Origin: Flavobacterium sp. AG291
Lineage (GTDB): Bacteria; Bacteroidota; Bacteroidia; Flavobacteriales; Flavobacteriaceae
NCBI RefSeq assembly: GCF_003350375.1
Contig: NZ_QQAR01000001.1
Location: forward strand, 186,001-250,000
Length of the DNA stretch: 64,000 bases
Reading direction: 5' to 3'
Shown: in pieces, positions 1 through 9,376 of the stretch
Layout: every line of letters begins with the position of its first letter
How positions within the stretch are numbered: the first letter of the stretch is position 1
Notes under the pieces: generated by a model
The model's database searches: none
What the model was told of the DNA's origin: nothing
Seen by the model: the letters and a program-made list of their open reading frames with translations, nothing else
Translations under genes and position numbers: made by a program

Positions 1-1747
1 CTATCATAAGGCTTGTTATCGGTCCGGCCCAACGTGATCCCCAATAACCATTTTCTACAAATACCGCAATAGCAATTTTAGGATCGTGTCTTGGTGCAAA
101 GGCTACGAAAATAGAGTGGTCGGTAAGCTGTGTTCTTACGCCGCCTATCTTGGTAAAGTTCTCGGCAGTACCTGTTTTACCGCAAATTTCAATACCCTCT
201 ACTTTTAGATGGCTTGCAGTACCATAGTTATACACGTCAAACAATCCGTCTATAACGGGTTGGAAATGCTGTTTGTCTATGGTAGTGTAATGTTTAGTTC
301 TGAATTTTTTGTCTATGTTTTTACCACTCTTCCCAATTTTTTTAATTACGTGAGGGGTATAATACCAACCCTGATTGGCTACAGTTGCCATCATGTTGGC
401 GAGTTGTATAGGGGTCATCGATACTTCACCCTGTCCAATTGAGTTTGAAATTATAGTGGAGCTTCTCCATCCGCCGTTTGGATACCAACGGTTGTAATAT
501 TTTGCAGTTGGGATATGTCCCTTTCGTCCCGGAGGAAGATCGTAACCAAGAAAATCGCCAAGTCCAAAGCTTTTAAGGTGATTGCTCCATGCATCTACAC
601 CATATTGAGGTTTGGGATATTTATCTATGGTAAGCTTGAATACGTTTCCAAAATAGGCATTACAAGAATTATAAATACCATTATTTAATTGATGAGGCCC
701 AAAACCATGGCATTTCATAAACGCACCACGTCCGTAGGAGAAACCATGGTGACACATGAAAGTTGTGTTTACATCAATAACTTCTTCCTGAAGCCCGACA
801 AGCCCGGTAAGTATCTTAAAGGGTGATCCGGGAGGATACTCGGCTAAAAGACCTCTGTCAAACAGTGGCATTTCAATAGTATCTTTGTACATTCTGGTGT
901 AGTTCTTAGAACGTTCACGTCCAACTAGTATGGATGGGTCATAAGAAGGAGCAGTAACCAAAGCCAGAATTTCACCTGTTTTGGGTTCGATTGCAACAAT
1001 ACCACCACGTTTTTCAAACATCAGTCGTTCACCATATTCCTGTAATTCTTTGTCGATGCTTAATGTTATATCAGTGCCTTGTACAGCTATAGTGTCATAG
1101 ATTCCTTCTTTAAAAGAGCCTATTTCTCTGTTGAAACGGTCTTTCTGAATGTATTTTACACCTTTTACACCTCGAAGGATCTCTTCATACATTTCTTCCA
1201 CACCTTGTTTTCCGATGAGGTCACCACTTTTGTAATAAGGGTTTTTTTTGATGATAGGGTCATTAACCTGGGCGATATAACCAAATACGTTAGCTCCCGA
1301 AGGGGTTTGATAGTCACGAAGTGAACGCTTAACAATATCAAAGCCTTTAAAACGGCGTATCTTTTCCTGAAATGCGGCAAATTCCCGTTTGTTAAGCTGA
1401 GGTAAGAATACTGAAGGAAGCCTTGGGCTGTATACCCTGGCTTTTTCTACCCTTTGGATAAAATATTCTTTAGTTATGTTCAGTAATGAGCAAATTTCAA
1501 GTGTGTCAAGGTCTTTCGCCATTTCATTTGGCGTAACCATGATGTCATAAGATGGTTGATTTGCTACCAATAATTTACCGTTACGGTCGTATATATATCC
1601 TCTTTCAGGATAGTCATACTGTATCTTGATAGCGTTGTTGTCAGATTTCTTGATGTAAGAGTCATCAAGTATCTGCAAATAAAAAAGCCTTGCCACAATA
1701 ATAACTGTTGCGGCAACTATAATTATTGGCAATAAACTCTTTCTCAT
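1..1747 (-). CDS. mrdA: Penicillin-binding protein 2 (elongasome transpeptidase), 3' end outside window
   Basis: Partial: the first 582 residues are present and the C-terminus runs off the left edge. It is a monofunctional class B transpeptidase that cross-links peptidoglycan during rod elongation, anchored in the inner membrane with a periplasmic catalytic domain. An N-terminal membrane helix lies at about residues 5-21, followed by the PBP dimerisation region. The active-site motifs are SPFK (Ser308, Lys311), SCN (361-363) and KTG (524-526). The ATG overlaps the mreD stop by 4 nt (ATGA), which fixes the start and indicates translational coupling in an mreB-mreC-mreD-mrdA operon. rodA is usually next but would lie outside the window. 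Confidence 0.95.
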   Translation of the reverse strand, partial: MRKSLLPIIIVAATVIIVARLFYLQILDDSYIKKSDNNAIKIQYDYPERGYIYDRNGKLLVANQPSYDIMVTPNEMAKDLDTLEICSLLNITKEYFIQRVEKARVYSPRLPSVFLPQLNKREFAAFQEKIRRFKGFDIVKRSLRDYQTPSGANVFGYIAQVNDPIIKKNPYYKSGDLIGKQGVEEMYEEILRGVKGVKYIQKDRFNREIGSFKEGIYDTIAVQGTDITLSIDKELQEYGERLMFEKRGGIVAIEPKTGEILALVTAPSYDPSILVGRERSKNYTRMYKDTIEMPLFDRGLLAEYPPGSPFKILTGLVGLQEEVIDVNTTFMCHHGFSYGRGAFMKCHGFGPHQLNNGIYNSCNAYFGNVFKLTIDKYPKPQYGVDAWSNHLKSFGLGDFLGYDLPPGRKGHIPTAKYYNRWYPNGGWRSSTIISNSIGQGEVSMTPIQLANMMATVANQGWYYTPHVIKKIGKSGKNIDKKFRTKHYTTIDKQHFQPVIDGLFDVYNYGTASHLKVEGIEICGKTGTAENFTKIGGVRTQLTDHSIFVAFAPRHDPKIAIAVFVENGYWGSRWAGPITSLMI

Positions 1748-2250
1748 TGTTTGCCCGGCTTAATTAGGTAAATTATGATTATACTAAGTATCAGCGTAAA
1801 TATTGTTGTAAATAATGTTCTTGTCAAAACCAAAAGAATACCACTAAACTTAAATACCTCTAAAAGGTATAAAATTAAATGATGCGTTACAATAGAAATA
1901 AGGATAAATGAAAAACGCTCGGGCGATAATCGTTCATTTATTTTTACAGTTTGATATTCGTAACTAAGTCCAAATGAAAACTTGAAGAATGTTGGCCTCA
2001 GATACGCAAGCGTAACGCAGGCCGTGGCGTGCACACCACCAGAATCAGTAAACATATCTACCATCAATCCTAAAAGGAAAGAGGATAGCAGGAGTCCGGC
2101 TTTATTTCCGTTAACCGGATATAAAAGTATGAATAGTATGTAAGGGTAAGGGTTAAGGAATCCAAACAAATTCAGCCTGCTGAAAATAATTACCTGAAGG
2201 GCAAGCAGGAGTATAAACCTGAATATGTTCATTATGGTACTACTGCTCAT
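1744..2250 (-). CDS. mreD: Rod shape-determining protein MreD
   Basis: Small polytopic inner-membrane protein (168 aa) of the elongasome. It is almost wholly hydrophobic, with about five predicted membrane segments. MreD is poorly conserved, so identification rests on size, hydrophobicity and position between mreC and mrdA. The listed start overlaps the mreC end by 11 nt. A second Met at residue 7 (MNIFRF) is an equally plausible start. The 3' end overlaps the mrdA start codon. Confidence 0.88.
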   Translation of the reverse strand: MSSSTIMNIFRFILLLALQVIIFSRLNLFGFLNPYPYILFILLYPVNGNKAGLLLSSFLLGLMVDMFTDSGGVHATACVTLAYLRPTFFKFSFGLSYEYQTVKINERLSPERFSFILISIVTHHLILYLLEVFKFSGILLVLTRTLFTTIFTLILSIIIIYLIKPGKQ

Positions 2251-3076
2251 TGTTCGAATTTGTGGTTTCTTCTTCCAGTTTTATAATCTCGTCGCGGTCT
2301 TTGTTTTCTATGATGTAAACATGACCCAGGCTTGTCATATCGTTAAACAGTCTTACCTCAAGTGTGTAATAGTTTGTCTTTTTGTCCATATATACCTTGT
2401 CGATAGTGCCGATAGGTATATTTTCCGGGAATATTCTCGATTCCGCCCCAGTTACTATGGTGTCGCCTTTACGTACGGTGGCAAGCCTTGGTACATCAAT
2501 AAGCTGAGCAAAGCCTGTATTTTTTCCATTCCAGGTAAGGGTTCCAAAATGATTATTCTTCTTGATTTTAGCGTTAAGCTCAAACTTAGGGTTAAGTACA
2601 CTGAGTACTGTAGCATATCCGTTAGATACATTTTCAACGATACCCACAACGCCCAGACTGCTTACGACTCCCATGTCGGGTTTAATGCCTTCTTTTATAC
2701 CGCTGTTTATCGTGAAATAATTTTCAGGGGCACTGTAGGAGTTACGAATTACTTTAGATTGTATTACTGCAAACTGACCCATTGCCAGAGGTATTTTTAC
2801 CTCCGGGGCATTAACAGTATCCTGAGTATTGAAAAGCATTTTTTTAAGGCGTGCGTTTTCACCTGCCAGCGCTTCGTTTTGCTCTTTAAGGCTAAGGTAT
2901 TCTTCCACTGTGTTTACCTGCTCATATACATAGCCAGATATAGCATTAGCCGAAGTAACGGCACGGCTTCTATGGTATGAGTGCGATTGTATAGTGAGCG
3001 TTAACGAAACGCCCAAAAGCAGCAAAAACAGTAATAAAATACTGTTTTTAAATAAAAAATTAAATATTTGCTGCAT
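2240..3076 (-). CDS. mreC: Rod shape-determining protein MreC
   Basis: 278 aa bitopic inner-membrane protein that links cytoplasmic MreB to the periplasmic PBP2/RodA machinery. It has an N-terminal membrane helix at about residues 10-28, a coiled-coil stretch at about 55-80 (LKEQNEALAGENARLKKML), then the MreC beta-barrel domain, where the family-typical region DMGVVSSLGVVGIV is visible. A short acidic tail follows. It begins 13 nt after the mreB stop and overlaps mreD, so the three are co-transcribed. Confidence 0.94.
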   Translation of the reverse strand: MQQIFNFLFKNSILLLFLLLLGVSLTLTIQSHSYHRSRAVTSANAISGYVYEQVNTVEEYLSLKEQNEALAGENARLKKMLFNTQDTVNAPEVKIPLAMGQFAVIQSKVIRNSYSAPENYFTINSGIKEGIKPDMGVVSSLGVVGIVENVSNGYATVLSVLNPKFELNAKIKKNNHFGTLTWNGKNTGFAQLIDVPRLATVRKGDTIVTGAESRIFPENIPIGTIDKVYMDKKTNYYTLEVRLFNDMTSLGHVYIIENKDRDEIIKLEEETTNSNNEQ

Positions 3077-3089
3077 CGTTTAGCCTGCT

Positions 3090-4118
3090 TTATTTGATAA
3101 GTATGCTTCTGAATTTTTGTATGTTTTTAAGTGCCATTCCTGTACCTCTGACAACAGCTCTAAGCGGGTCTTCGGCAATATAGACAGGAAGGTCTGTTTT
3201 TTGAGAGATACGTTTGTCAAGACCTCTTAACATCGATCCTCCTCCTGCAAGATAGATACCTGTGTTGTAGATATCGGCAGCAAGTTCCGGTGGTGTTTGC
3301 GATAATGTTTCCATTACGGCATCTTCAATACGCTGAATCGATTTGTCAAGTGCTTTAGCTATTTCCCTGTAAGAAACGTCTACCTGTTTTGGTTTACCTG
3401 TTAAAAGGTCACGTCCCTGTACCGACATATCTTCAGGAGCATTTTCAAGATCTTCTATAGCAGCTCCAATAGTGATTTTTATTTTTTCAGCAGTACTTTC
3501 CCCAACAAAAAGGTTGTGCTGCGTTCTCATGTAGTAAACAATATCGTTTGTGAATACGTCACCGGCAATTTTAACCGATTTGTCACATACGATTCCTCCA
3601 AGTGCAATAACCGCAATTTCGGTAGTACCACCACCTATATCTACAATCATGTTACCTTTAGGTTGCATGATGTCTACACCAATACCAATTGCTGCTGCCA
3701 TCGGTTCATGGATAAGGTATACCTCTTTACCATTAACTCTTTCAGCTGATTCTTTTACCGCTCGCATCTCAACCTCTGTAATTCCTGAAGGGATACAGAT
3801 AACAAGACGCAGGGCAGGTGTGAATAGTTTTTTCTTAAGTGCAGGAATGCTTTTGATGAACATTGTAAGCATTTTTTCCGATGCGTCAAAGTCAGCAATA
3901 ACCCCGTCTTTAAGCGGTCGTATGGTTTTAATGTTTTCATGGGTTTTACCCTGCATCATATTGGCCTCTTTTCCTACGGCTATTATTTTGCCCGAGATGC
4001 GGTCACGAGCAACAATAGAAGGGCTGTCTATAACAACTTTATCGTTATGTATGATTAGGGTATTTGCGGTACCAAGGTCTATTGCGATATCCTCGGTCAT
4101 GAAATCAAAAAATCCCAT
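3090..4118 (-). CDS. mreB: Rod shape-determining protein MreB (bacterial actin)
   Basis: 342 aa actin-like ATPase that forms membrane-associated filaments directing elongasome movement. The phosphate-1 motif IDLGTANTLI (about 13-22), the phosphate-2 motif VDIGGGTTEIAVI and the adenosine motif YLAGGGSMLRGL are present. The N-terminus MGFFDFMTEDIAIDLG is the usual short amphipathic start. First gene of the minus-strand mre operon, with its own TACTTTTG promoter element just upstream. Confidence 0.97.
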   Translation of the reverse strand: MGFFDFMTEDIAIDLGTANTLIIHNDKVVIDSPSIVARDRISGKIIAVGKEANMMQGKTHENIKTIRPLKDGVIADFDASEKMLTMFIKSIPALKKKLFTPALRLVICIPSGITEVEMRAVKESAERVNGKEVYLIHEPMAAAIGIGVDIMQPKGNMIVDIGGGTTEIAVIALGGIVCDKSVKIAGDVFTNDIVYYMRTQHNLFVGESTAEKIKITIGAAIEDLENAPEDMSVQGRDLLTGKPKQVDVSYREIAKALDKSIQRIEDAVMETLSQTPPELAADIYNTGIYLAGGGSMLRGLDKRISQKTDLPVYIAEDPLRAVVRGTGMALKNIQKFRSILIK

Positions 4119-4165
4119 ACTGGTTTAGTGTATTAAGGTTTTGGTATAAAAAATGTTTAAGCCTA

Positions 4166-4173
4166 CAAAAGTA
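4166..4173 (-). promoter_or_regulatory. mreB promoter, -7 element
   Basis: TACTTTTG on the minus strand matches the Bacteroidetes -7 consensus TAnnTTTG. It lies about 48 nt upstream of the mreB ATG and directly after the purH stop codon. No good TTTG -33 element is visible at 17-23 bp. Confidence 0.5.
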
Positions 4174-4179
4174 GTAAAA

Positions 4180-5703
4180 TTAATGTTTGAAATGACGTGT
4201 ACCAGTAAATACCATGGCAACATTGTTTTCGTTGCAGTAGTTAATGCTAAGTTCGTCTTTTATTGAGCCTCCGGGTTGTATAACCGCAGTGATTCCGGCA
4301 TTTTTAGCAAGCTCAACACAATCCGGGAATGGGAAAAATGCATCGCTGGCCATAACAGCGCCGTTTAGGTCGAAATTGAAAGATTGTGCTTTTTCTACAG
4401 CCTGTCTTAAAGCGTCAACGCGAGAGGTTTGTCCTGTACCTGATGCGTAAAGCTGCTTGTTCTTTGCAAATACTATCGTGTTAGATTTTGTATGCTTACA
4501 AATTTTTGAGGCAAAAAGTAAATCTTCAACTTCCTGAGTAGTAGGTGATGTTACAGTAACGGTAGTTAAGTGTTCTTTATTGTCTGTAATATTATCTTTA
4601 TCCTGAACTAATAATCCGTTAAGGCATGTACGAACCTGTTTAGCAGGTAGTTCTACTTCGTTTTGGATGAGAATAATTCTGTTTTTCTTTTCCTGAAGGA
4701 CCGCAAGAGCGTCATCTTCATAACCCGGAGCAATTACAACTTCGCAGAAAAGATTGTTGATTTCGTCTGCAGCAGCTTTGTCAATCTTAGCATTAGAGAT
4801 AAGTACACCTCCAAATGCTGAAGTAGGGTCTCCTGCAAGTGCGTCAAGGTAAGCTTCTTTTACTGTAGATCTTGTAGCAAGGCCACAAGCATTATTGTGT
4901 TTAAGAATGGCGAAAGTTGGATTGTCATTTTTAAATTCACCAATAAGGTTAACGGCAGCGTCTACGTCAAGAAGGTTGTTGTAAGATAGTTCTTTACCGT
5001 GTAGTTTAGTGAACATCTTATCGAAATCACCAAAGAAGTAACCTTTTTGGTGAGGGTTTTCACCATAACGAAGCACTTGTCCGTTGCTAACACTCTCTTT
5101 GTAGAAAGTTTCATCTTCATTGAAATAATTGAAGATGGCTGTGTCGTAATGTGAAGAAGTGTGGAAAGCTTTGGTTGCAAAGGATTTACGTTCTGCAAGT
5201 GTAGTGCCTCCGTTGTTGTTAGTGATTACCTCAAGGAATTCTGCATATTCGTTTACAGAAGCAACAATTACAGTGTCCTTAAAGTTTTTGGCAGCTGCAC
5301 GGATAAGTGAAATACCACCAATGTCAATTTTTTCTATGATGTCAGCCTCAGAAGCACCTGAAGCTACAGTTTTTTCAAATGGGTATAAATCTACAATAAC
5401 AAGATCTATTTGCGGGATGTCAAATTCCTGCATTTGTTGTACGTCAGACGGATTGTCCTGACGGTTAAGTATACCTCCAAAAACTTTTGGATGCAACGTT
5501 TTTACCCTTCCGCCAAGGATAGATGGATAAGAGGTTACATCTTCAACAGGAACTACAGGTATTCCCAGATCTTTAATGAAAGCTTCTGTACCGCCTGTAG
5601 AATAGAACGTTACGCCCTGCTCGTGCAGTTTTTTTACAATAGGTTCCAGACCGTCTTTGTCAAATACCGAAATTAGTGCTGATGAAATTTTTTTGATGCT
5701 CAT
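4180..5703 (-). CDS. purH: Bifunctional AICAR transformylase / IMP cyclohydrolase
   Basis: 507 aa, normal length. It catalyses the last two steps of purine synthesis: formylation of AICAR by 10-formyl-THF, then closure to IMP. The N-terminal cyclohydrolase (MGS-like) domain spans about 1-190 with FYSTGGTEAFI and GGRVKTLHPKVFGGIL. The transformylase domain follows, with the Lys-His pair in ILKHNNACG, ASDAFFPFPD and the C-terminal QPGGSIKDELSI. It ends in the usual TGTRHFKH. A well-formed promoter lies upstream, and mreB follows after 61 nt with its own promoter. Confidence 0.97.
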   Translation of the reverse strand: MSIKKISSALISVFDKDGLEPIVKKLHEQGVTFYSTGGTEAFIKDLGIPVVPVEDVTSYPSILGGRVKTLHPKVFGGILNRQDNPSDVQQMQEFDIPQIDLVIVDLYPFEKTVASGASEADIIEKIDIGGISLIRAAAKNFKDTVIVASVNEYAEFLEVITNNNGGTTLAERKSFATKAFHTSSHYDTAIFNYFNEDETFYKESVSNGQVLRYGENPHQKGYFFGDFDKMFTKLHGKELSYNNLLDVDAAVNLIGEFKNDNPTFAILKHNNACGLATRSTVKEAYLDALAGDPTSAFGGVLISNAKIDKAAADEINNLFCEVVIAPGYEDDALAVLQEKKNRIILIQNEVELPAKQVRTCLNGLLVQDKDNITDNKEHLTTVTVTSPTTQEVEDLLFASKICKHTKSNTIVFAKNKQLYASGTGQTSRVDALRQAVEKAQSFNFDLNGAVMASDAFFPFPDCVELAKNAGITAVIQPGGSIKDELSINYCNENNVAMVFTGTRHFKH

Positions 5704-5725
5704 TTTTGTAAGTATAAATAAAGTG

Positions 5726-5757
5726 CAAAAGTAGTTATTGTAGCGTTAACATTCAAA
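5726..5757 (-). promoter_or_regulatory. purH promoter
   Basis: Read on the minus strand: TTTG at 5757-5754, a 20 bp spacer, then TACTTTTG at 5733-5726. This matches the Bacteroidetes sigma-A promoter (TTTG, about 19 bp, TAnnTTTG). The expected transcription start is about 16 nt before the purH ATG. Confidence 0.7.
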
Positions 5758-5859
5758 AGCTGTGAACACTAAATTTTAAAGAAATTGAAAATTTATTTCG
5801 TTTGGGTTCGCTTCATTTAAAAAAAATGCGGACTTTTACAGAAGTCAATCAAAACAATC

Positions 5860-7110
5860 ATGCTGCTATACCTGCGTTTACTTAAAGAAAGTCTTTCTTT
5901 TGCCCTAAATGCCCTTAGGAACAATAAACTGCGCACCTTTCTGTCTCTTCTTGGTGTTACTGTAGGGATATTCTCAATTATTGCCATTTTGGCCGCCGTC
6001 GATTCGCTCGACAGGAAAATAAAAGAGGATATGAGCAGTATCGATAAGAATACTATGTATCTTAAACGATTCTCTTTTGGGCCAAGTGAAATACCACGCT
6101 GGAAAAGAGAACAGTTTCCGGATGTGAGTTATGATGAATATCAATACATAAAGGATAATGTAAGTTCTATACAGGAAGCCGCATTTCAGATATTTACCAA
6201 AAGTGAAACAGCTCGATATGAAGATAAGGCTGCGAGTAGTGTAAATGTGGTTCCGGTTTCCTATGAATTTTCCGAGATCCAAAGCCTGAAGATAGAACAC
6301 GGGCGATTTTATAATGAATCGGAATCTAATTCAGGAACACCGGTTGCTGTAATTGGTTATGAGATAGCCAAAACTCTTTTTGGGGACGCTAATCCGCTCG
6401 AGAAAAAATTCAGGATGTATGGGCAGCGATTTACAGTTATTGGAGTGCTCGAAAAACAGGGGCAGGGTATGTTTGGCGAAAACAACGATACTGCAATTAT
6501 AATTCCGGTAAACTTTTTACGAAATATGTATGGCGACCATAATGATTTTATGACGCCAATAATTATCATAAAGCCCAAAGCAGGAGAGGATGGAGAAGAG
6601 GTTAAGGCTGAAGTGGCTCAGAAGCTGCGTAACTACCGTGGGATAAAGGCAGGTGAGACTGATAATTTTATTATTGATATACTTTCCGGATTTACCGATA
6701 TGATCGATCAGATAATTGGTACCATGAACATGATTGGTATTGGTATCAGCGCCTTTTCACTTTTAGTGGGCGGGTTTGGTATAGCTAATATTATGTTTGT
6801 TTCGGTTAAGGAAAGAACTAACCTTATAGGTATCCAAAAAGCGCTTGGGGCGAAAAACAGGTTTATACTTTTCCAGTTTTTATTCGAGGCGGTTATTCTT
6901 TCTCTTTTTGGAGGGCTTATAGGTATTCTTATGGTTTGGGGTATTGCCGCTTTACTCTCGAGCATGATTGAGTTCAAATTCGTACTAAGTTTTGGCATAG
7001 TATGTTTTGGTACCGCGGTTGCAATTTTTATAGGATTGGTGTCAGGGATTCTTCCTGCAATAGCGGCGTCGAAACTAGATCCTGTTGAAGCGATCAGAAG
7101 TGGTATGTAA
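5860..7110 (+). CDS. ABC transporter permease, MacB/FtsX type
   Basis: 416 aa inner-membrane permease. An N-terminal membrane helix (about 20-45) follows the stretch ALRNNKLRTFLSLLGVTVG, typical of MacB_PCD proteins. A large periplasmic domain spans about 50-280, then three helices of the FtsX domain (about 285-405) with the signature KERTNLIGIQKALGAKNRFI. It ends with the usual LDPVEAIRSG. No ATPase or membrane-fusion gene is adjacent, so the partner is elsewhere and the substrate (antibiotic, peptide or lipoprotein) cannot be told. It stands alone as a transcription unit. Confidence 0.9.
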   Translation: MLLYLRLLKESLSFALNALRNNKLRTFLSLLGVTVGIFSIIAILAAVDSLDRKIKEDMSSIDKNTMYLKRFSFGPSEIPRWKREQFPDVSYDEYQYIKDNVSSIQEAAFQIFTKSETARYEDKAASSVNVVPVSYEFSEIQSLKIEHGRFYNESESNSGTPVAVIGYEIAKTLFGDANPLEKKFRMYGQRFTVIGVLEKQGQGMFGENNDTAIIIPVNFLRNMYGDHNDFMTPIIIIKPKAGEDGEEVKAEVAQKLRNYRGIKAGETDNFIIDILSGFTDMIDQIIGTMNMIGIGISAFSLLVGGFGIANIMFVSVKERTNLIGIQKALGAKNRFILFQFLFEAVILSLFGGLIGILMVWGIAALLSSMIEFKFVLSFGIVCFGTAVAIFIGLVSGILPAIAASKLDPVEAIRSGM

Positions 7111-7117
7111 AAAAAAA

Positions 7118-7151
7118 CGGCACGTCTTAAGCCCCCACTTGTAACGTGCCG
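7118..7151 (-). terminator. Hairpin with U-tract, minus-strand terminator
   Basis: Eight-bp stem CGGCACGT (7118-7125) / ACGTGCCG (7144-7151). On the minus strand it is followed by eight or more T (the A-run at 7110-7117), so it fits a terminator for the TPR regulator, although that gene ends about 205 nt away. Read on the plus strand it directly follows the permease stop but lacks a U-tract. Confidence 0.6.
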
Positions 7152-7356
7152 CATTTGTATTGCGATCCATTCACATACTGATATGTTTCATGAACAACAA
7201 TGAAAATAATAATATCGATGTTATTATTTTTCGCAAGCAAATCTAACATCTTTTTTGAAAAACCGACTAAAAAAGGTATAGACAAAACACGGACATTCCT
7301 TGTTTTTAAAAGGTTTTTTAGTGATTTAGCCTTGTTGGGCGTGTATTTGATTGCTC

Positions 7357-9207
7357 CTATAAAGGTGTGTTCAGTAATATGTTTTCAAGGTCTGATTCGG
7401 TTTCGATACCCATCTTTTTTTTAACCCTGTATTTTTTTTTCACAATTGTTTCGGGAGTTACCTGCATCAAAGTGGCCATGTCCTTATATGGTAAATTGAG
7501 TTTTAGCAAAGCGCAAAAGAAAAGGTCATTTTTGGTTAATGCAGGAAATTGTTCTCCCAGGTTTTTTTGAAATCCTGCATATGTTTCGCTGAATCTTTTC
7601 TTGAATACAGACCAATAATTTTTTTCGCTGGTTAAAGCCTGTAATTGTTCTTTAATGTTTTCAATGCATAAATCCTGTGGCTTTTCTTTGCAAAGTACAA
7701 TGAGGTTGCTGATGCTTACTTCTAAAGAGGATAGCCAAATAATACCAGAGCTAAGTTCTTCTGTTTTATACTCCAGGTTTTGCTTGTTCAGTTCATTAAA
7801 CTTTTTTGCATTTTCATATTCCTGAAGCATTTTTTCTTTTTTAAGCTTTTCGGCAGAGATTTTATGAAGTCGTTTTCTGGTTTTGTAGATGTAAATAAAG
7901 GATATCGCTGTTAATAGGAGAAGAGCTGTTATAATTGGCAACAGTATTTTTTTGTTGTAATTAAGCCTTTCTTTTAAAGTGAGATTTGTGTTTTCGAGAT
8001 TTTCGCCTTTTTTTGATTGGTATTTATTTTGGAATTGTTCCTGAAGTTTTAAAGTGGTAATGTCATTTCCTGTTTTTTCAAGTGTGTCCTGAAATTTAAG
8101 GCTGTTCTGTATCGATAAAAGCGCTTGGTCATCATTATCCATTTTTTCATGCGCTTTTGCTTTGGTGGCTTCAAAAAGCATACGGTCTTTAATAGTTGCC
8201 TTTTGAAGAAATTCCGGTTTCTCAACCAAGTCAATAACTTCTAGTGCTGTCTTGTATTTCTGTTGTTTCAAAAGTACCTCAATGTATTCAGATGCAATAG
8301 GGATTGTTTTAAGAGAACGATAAGTAATGGCTTTCTCTAAAGCAATTTTATAATACCCCTCGGCAGTTAACAGATTATTGAGTTTTTCCTGTATGGTTCC
8401 CATCTTTGAGTATACAATCCCAATGATTTCCTGGTCGTTGAACTTTTTGAGGCCGGGTAGTGCGTCATTTAAAGCTTTCTGAGCTTCTTCGTATCTTTCC
8501 AGGTGTGTAAGGCAATCACCGTAGTTTAAAAGTGCGATGCAATAGTTTTTTGTAGAATTTTGTTCTTTGAACCCTTTGATTACTTCTTTGTAAAGATCTG
8601 CAGCAAAGAAAAAGTTTCCTGCATTAAGATATGTATTGGCAAGGCTATGCTTAACATTTAAGCTGTGTTGGTTGTCATTGTTCTTTTCGAAAAGGGATAA
8701 AGCTTTTAAAAGGTAGTTGATTCCTTCGTCATTACGGAGTAATAAATTGTAATTTGACGCTATCTCGCCGTAAACTATGCCGAGCCCGGTTTCGTCTCCC
8801 AGCTGTCGGTATATGTCTTCTGTTTCGGCAAGGATTTTAAGCGAAACTTCATTTTCTCCTCTTTTTTTATACGTTCCGGCTTTATTTCGGAGTATACGTG
8901 CATATACTTTTGGATACTTTACCTTATTTGCATATGGTAAAGCGCGTTCATAATAATATAAGGAAGAGTCGGTATTGTTTTTTAAGTGGTAATAATAGGC
9001 ATATGAAAGATATGCATTTGAATATAATGTGTCGTGAAGTTTTCCTTTATAGGCCAGTATTTCTTTGATAAGAACTTTTGCACTATCAGGTTCAGAGGTC
9101 ATAATACGTCTTATCTGGCGTTCTTTTTCCAGAATATTTGTATCTTGGTTTTGGGCATAAGTAAACTGTAGCAGCAAAACCATAATGCCGAATAAAAGTT
9201 GCTTCAT
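7357..9207 (-). CDS. TPR-repeat membrane regulator with C-terminal LuxR-like helix-turn-helix
   Basis: 616 aa from the Met that begins a clear signal sequence (MKQLLFGIMVLLLQFTYAQ); an ATG 15 nt upstream is less likely. Periplasmic tetratricopeptide repeats run from about 70 to 390 (for example SLYYYERALPYANK, YEEAQKALNDALPGL). One membrane helix follows at about 415-437 (ILLPIITALLLLTAISFIYIY), then a cytoplasmic coiled coil, and a helix-turn-helix at the C-terminus (PYKDMATLMQVTPETIVKKK). This architecture is common in Bacteroidetes and is taken as a one-component sensor/regulator. The target is unknown. Monocistronic. Confidence 0.82.
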   Translation of the reverse strand: MKQLLFGIMVLLLQFTYAQNQDTNILEKERQIRRIMTSEPDSAKVLIKEILAYKGKLHDTLYSNAYLSYAYYYHLKNNTDSSLYYYERALPYANKVKYPKVYARILRNKAGTYKKRGENEVSLKILAETEDIYRQLGDETGLGIVYGEIASNYNLLLRNDEGINYLLKALSLFEKNNDNQHSLNVKHSLANTYLNAGNFFFAADLYKEVIKGFKEQNSTKNYCIALLNYGDCLTHLERYEEAQKALNDALPGLKKFNDQEIIGIVYSKMGTIQEKLNNLLTAEGYYKIALEKAITYRSLKTIPIASEYIEVLLKQQKYKTALEVIDLVEKPEFLQKATIKDRMLFEATKAKAHEKMDNDDQALLSIQNSLKFQDTLEKTGNDITTLKLQEQFQNKYQSKKGENLENTNLTLKERLNYNKKILLPIITALLLLTAISFIYIYKTRKRLHKISAEKLKKEKMLQEYENAKKFNELNKQNLEYKTEELSSGIIWLSSLEVSISNLIVLCKEKPQDLCIENIKEQLQALTSEKNYWSVFKKRFSETYAGFQKNLGEQFPALTKNDLFFCALLKLNLPYKDMATLMQVTPETIVKKKYRVKKKMGIETESDLENILLNTPL

Positions 9208-9351
9208 AGTCCAAACAAGCATTTTTTATATCCGGGGGTAGATGAAATGCGGTGCAAATTAAATCATAAAATTCCAATAAAACATTGAGTGATTTGAAAT
9301 TTTAAATTCATTTTTAAGATAGGGAGATATACCTGTTTTGTTGTAAAAAAA

Positions 9352-9370
9352 TCCCCCTTAAAAAGGGGGA
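9352..9370 (-). terminator. accD rho-independent terminator
   Basis: Perfect 8-bp stem TCCCCCTT/AAGGGGGA with a 3-nt loop, followed on the minus strand by seven T (A-run 9345-9351). It lies directly after the accD stop. Confidence 0.9.
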
Positions 9371-9376
9371 TGATTT

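Noticed and set aside
2225..2980. 251-codon plus-strand ORF
   Set aside because: Shadow of mreC/mreD; no recognisable domain and antisense to a well-supported operon.
3550..4128. 192-codon plus-strand ORF
   Set aside because: Antisense shadow of mreB.
6708..7154. 148-codon minus-strand ORF
   Set aside because: Antisense shadow of the ABC permease.
9352..9370. Additional copy of the metH palindromic repeat
   Set aside because: The C5...G5 hairpin resembles the repeat core, but it has the A-loop and U-tract of a terminator and no inverted partner.
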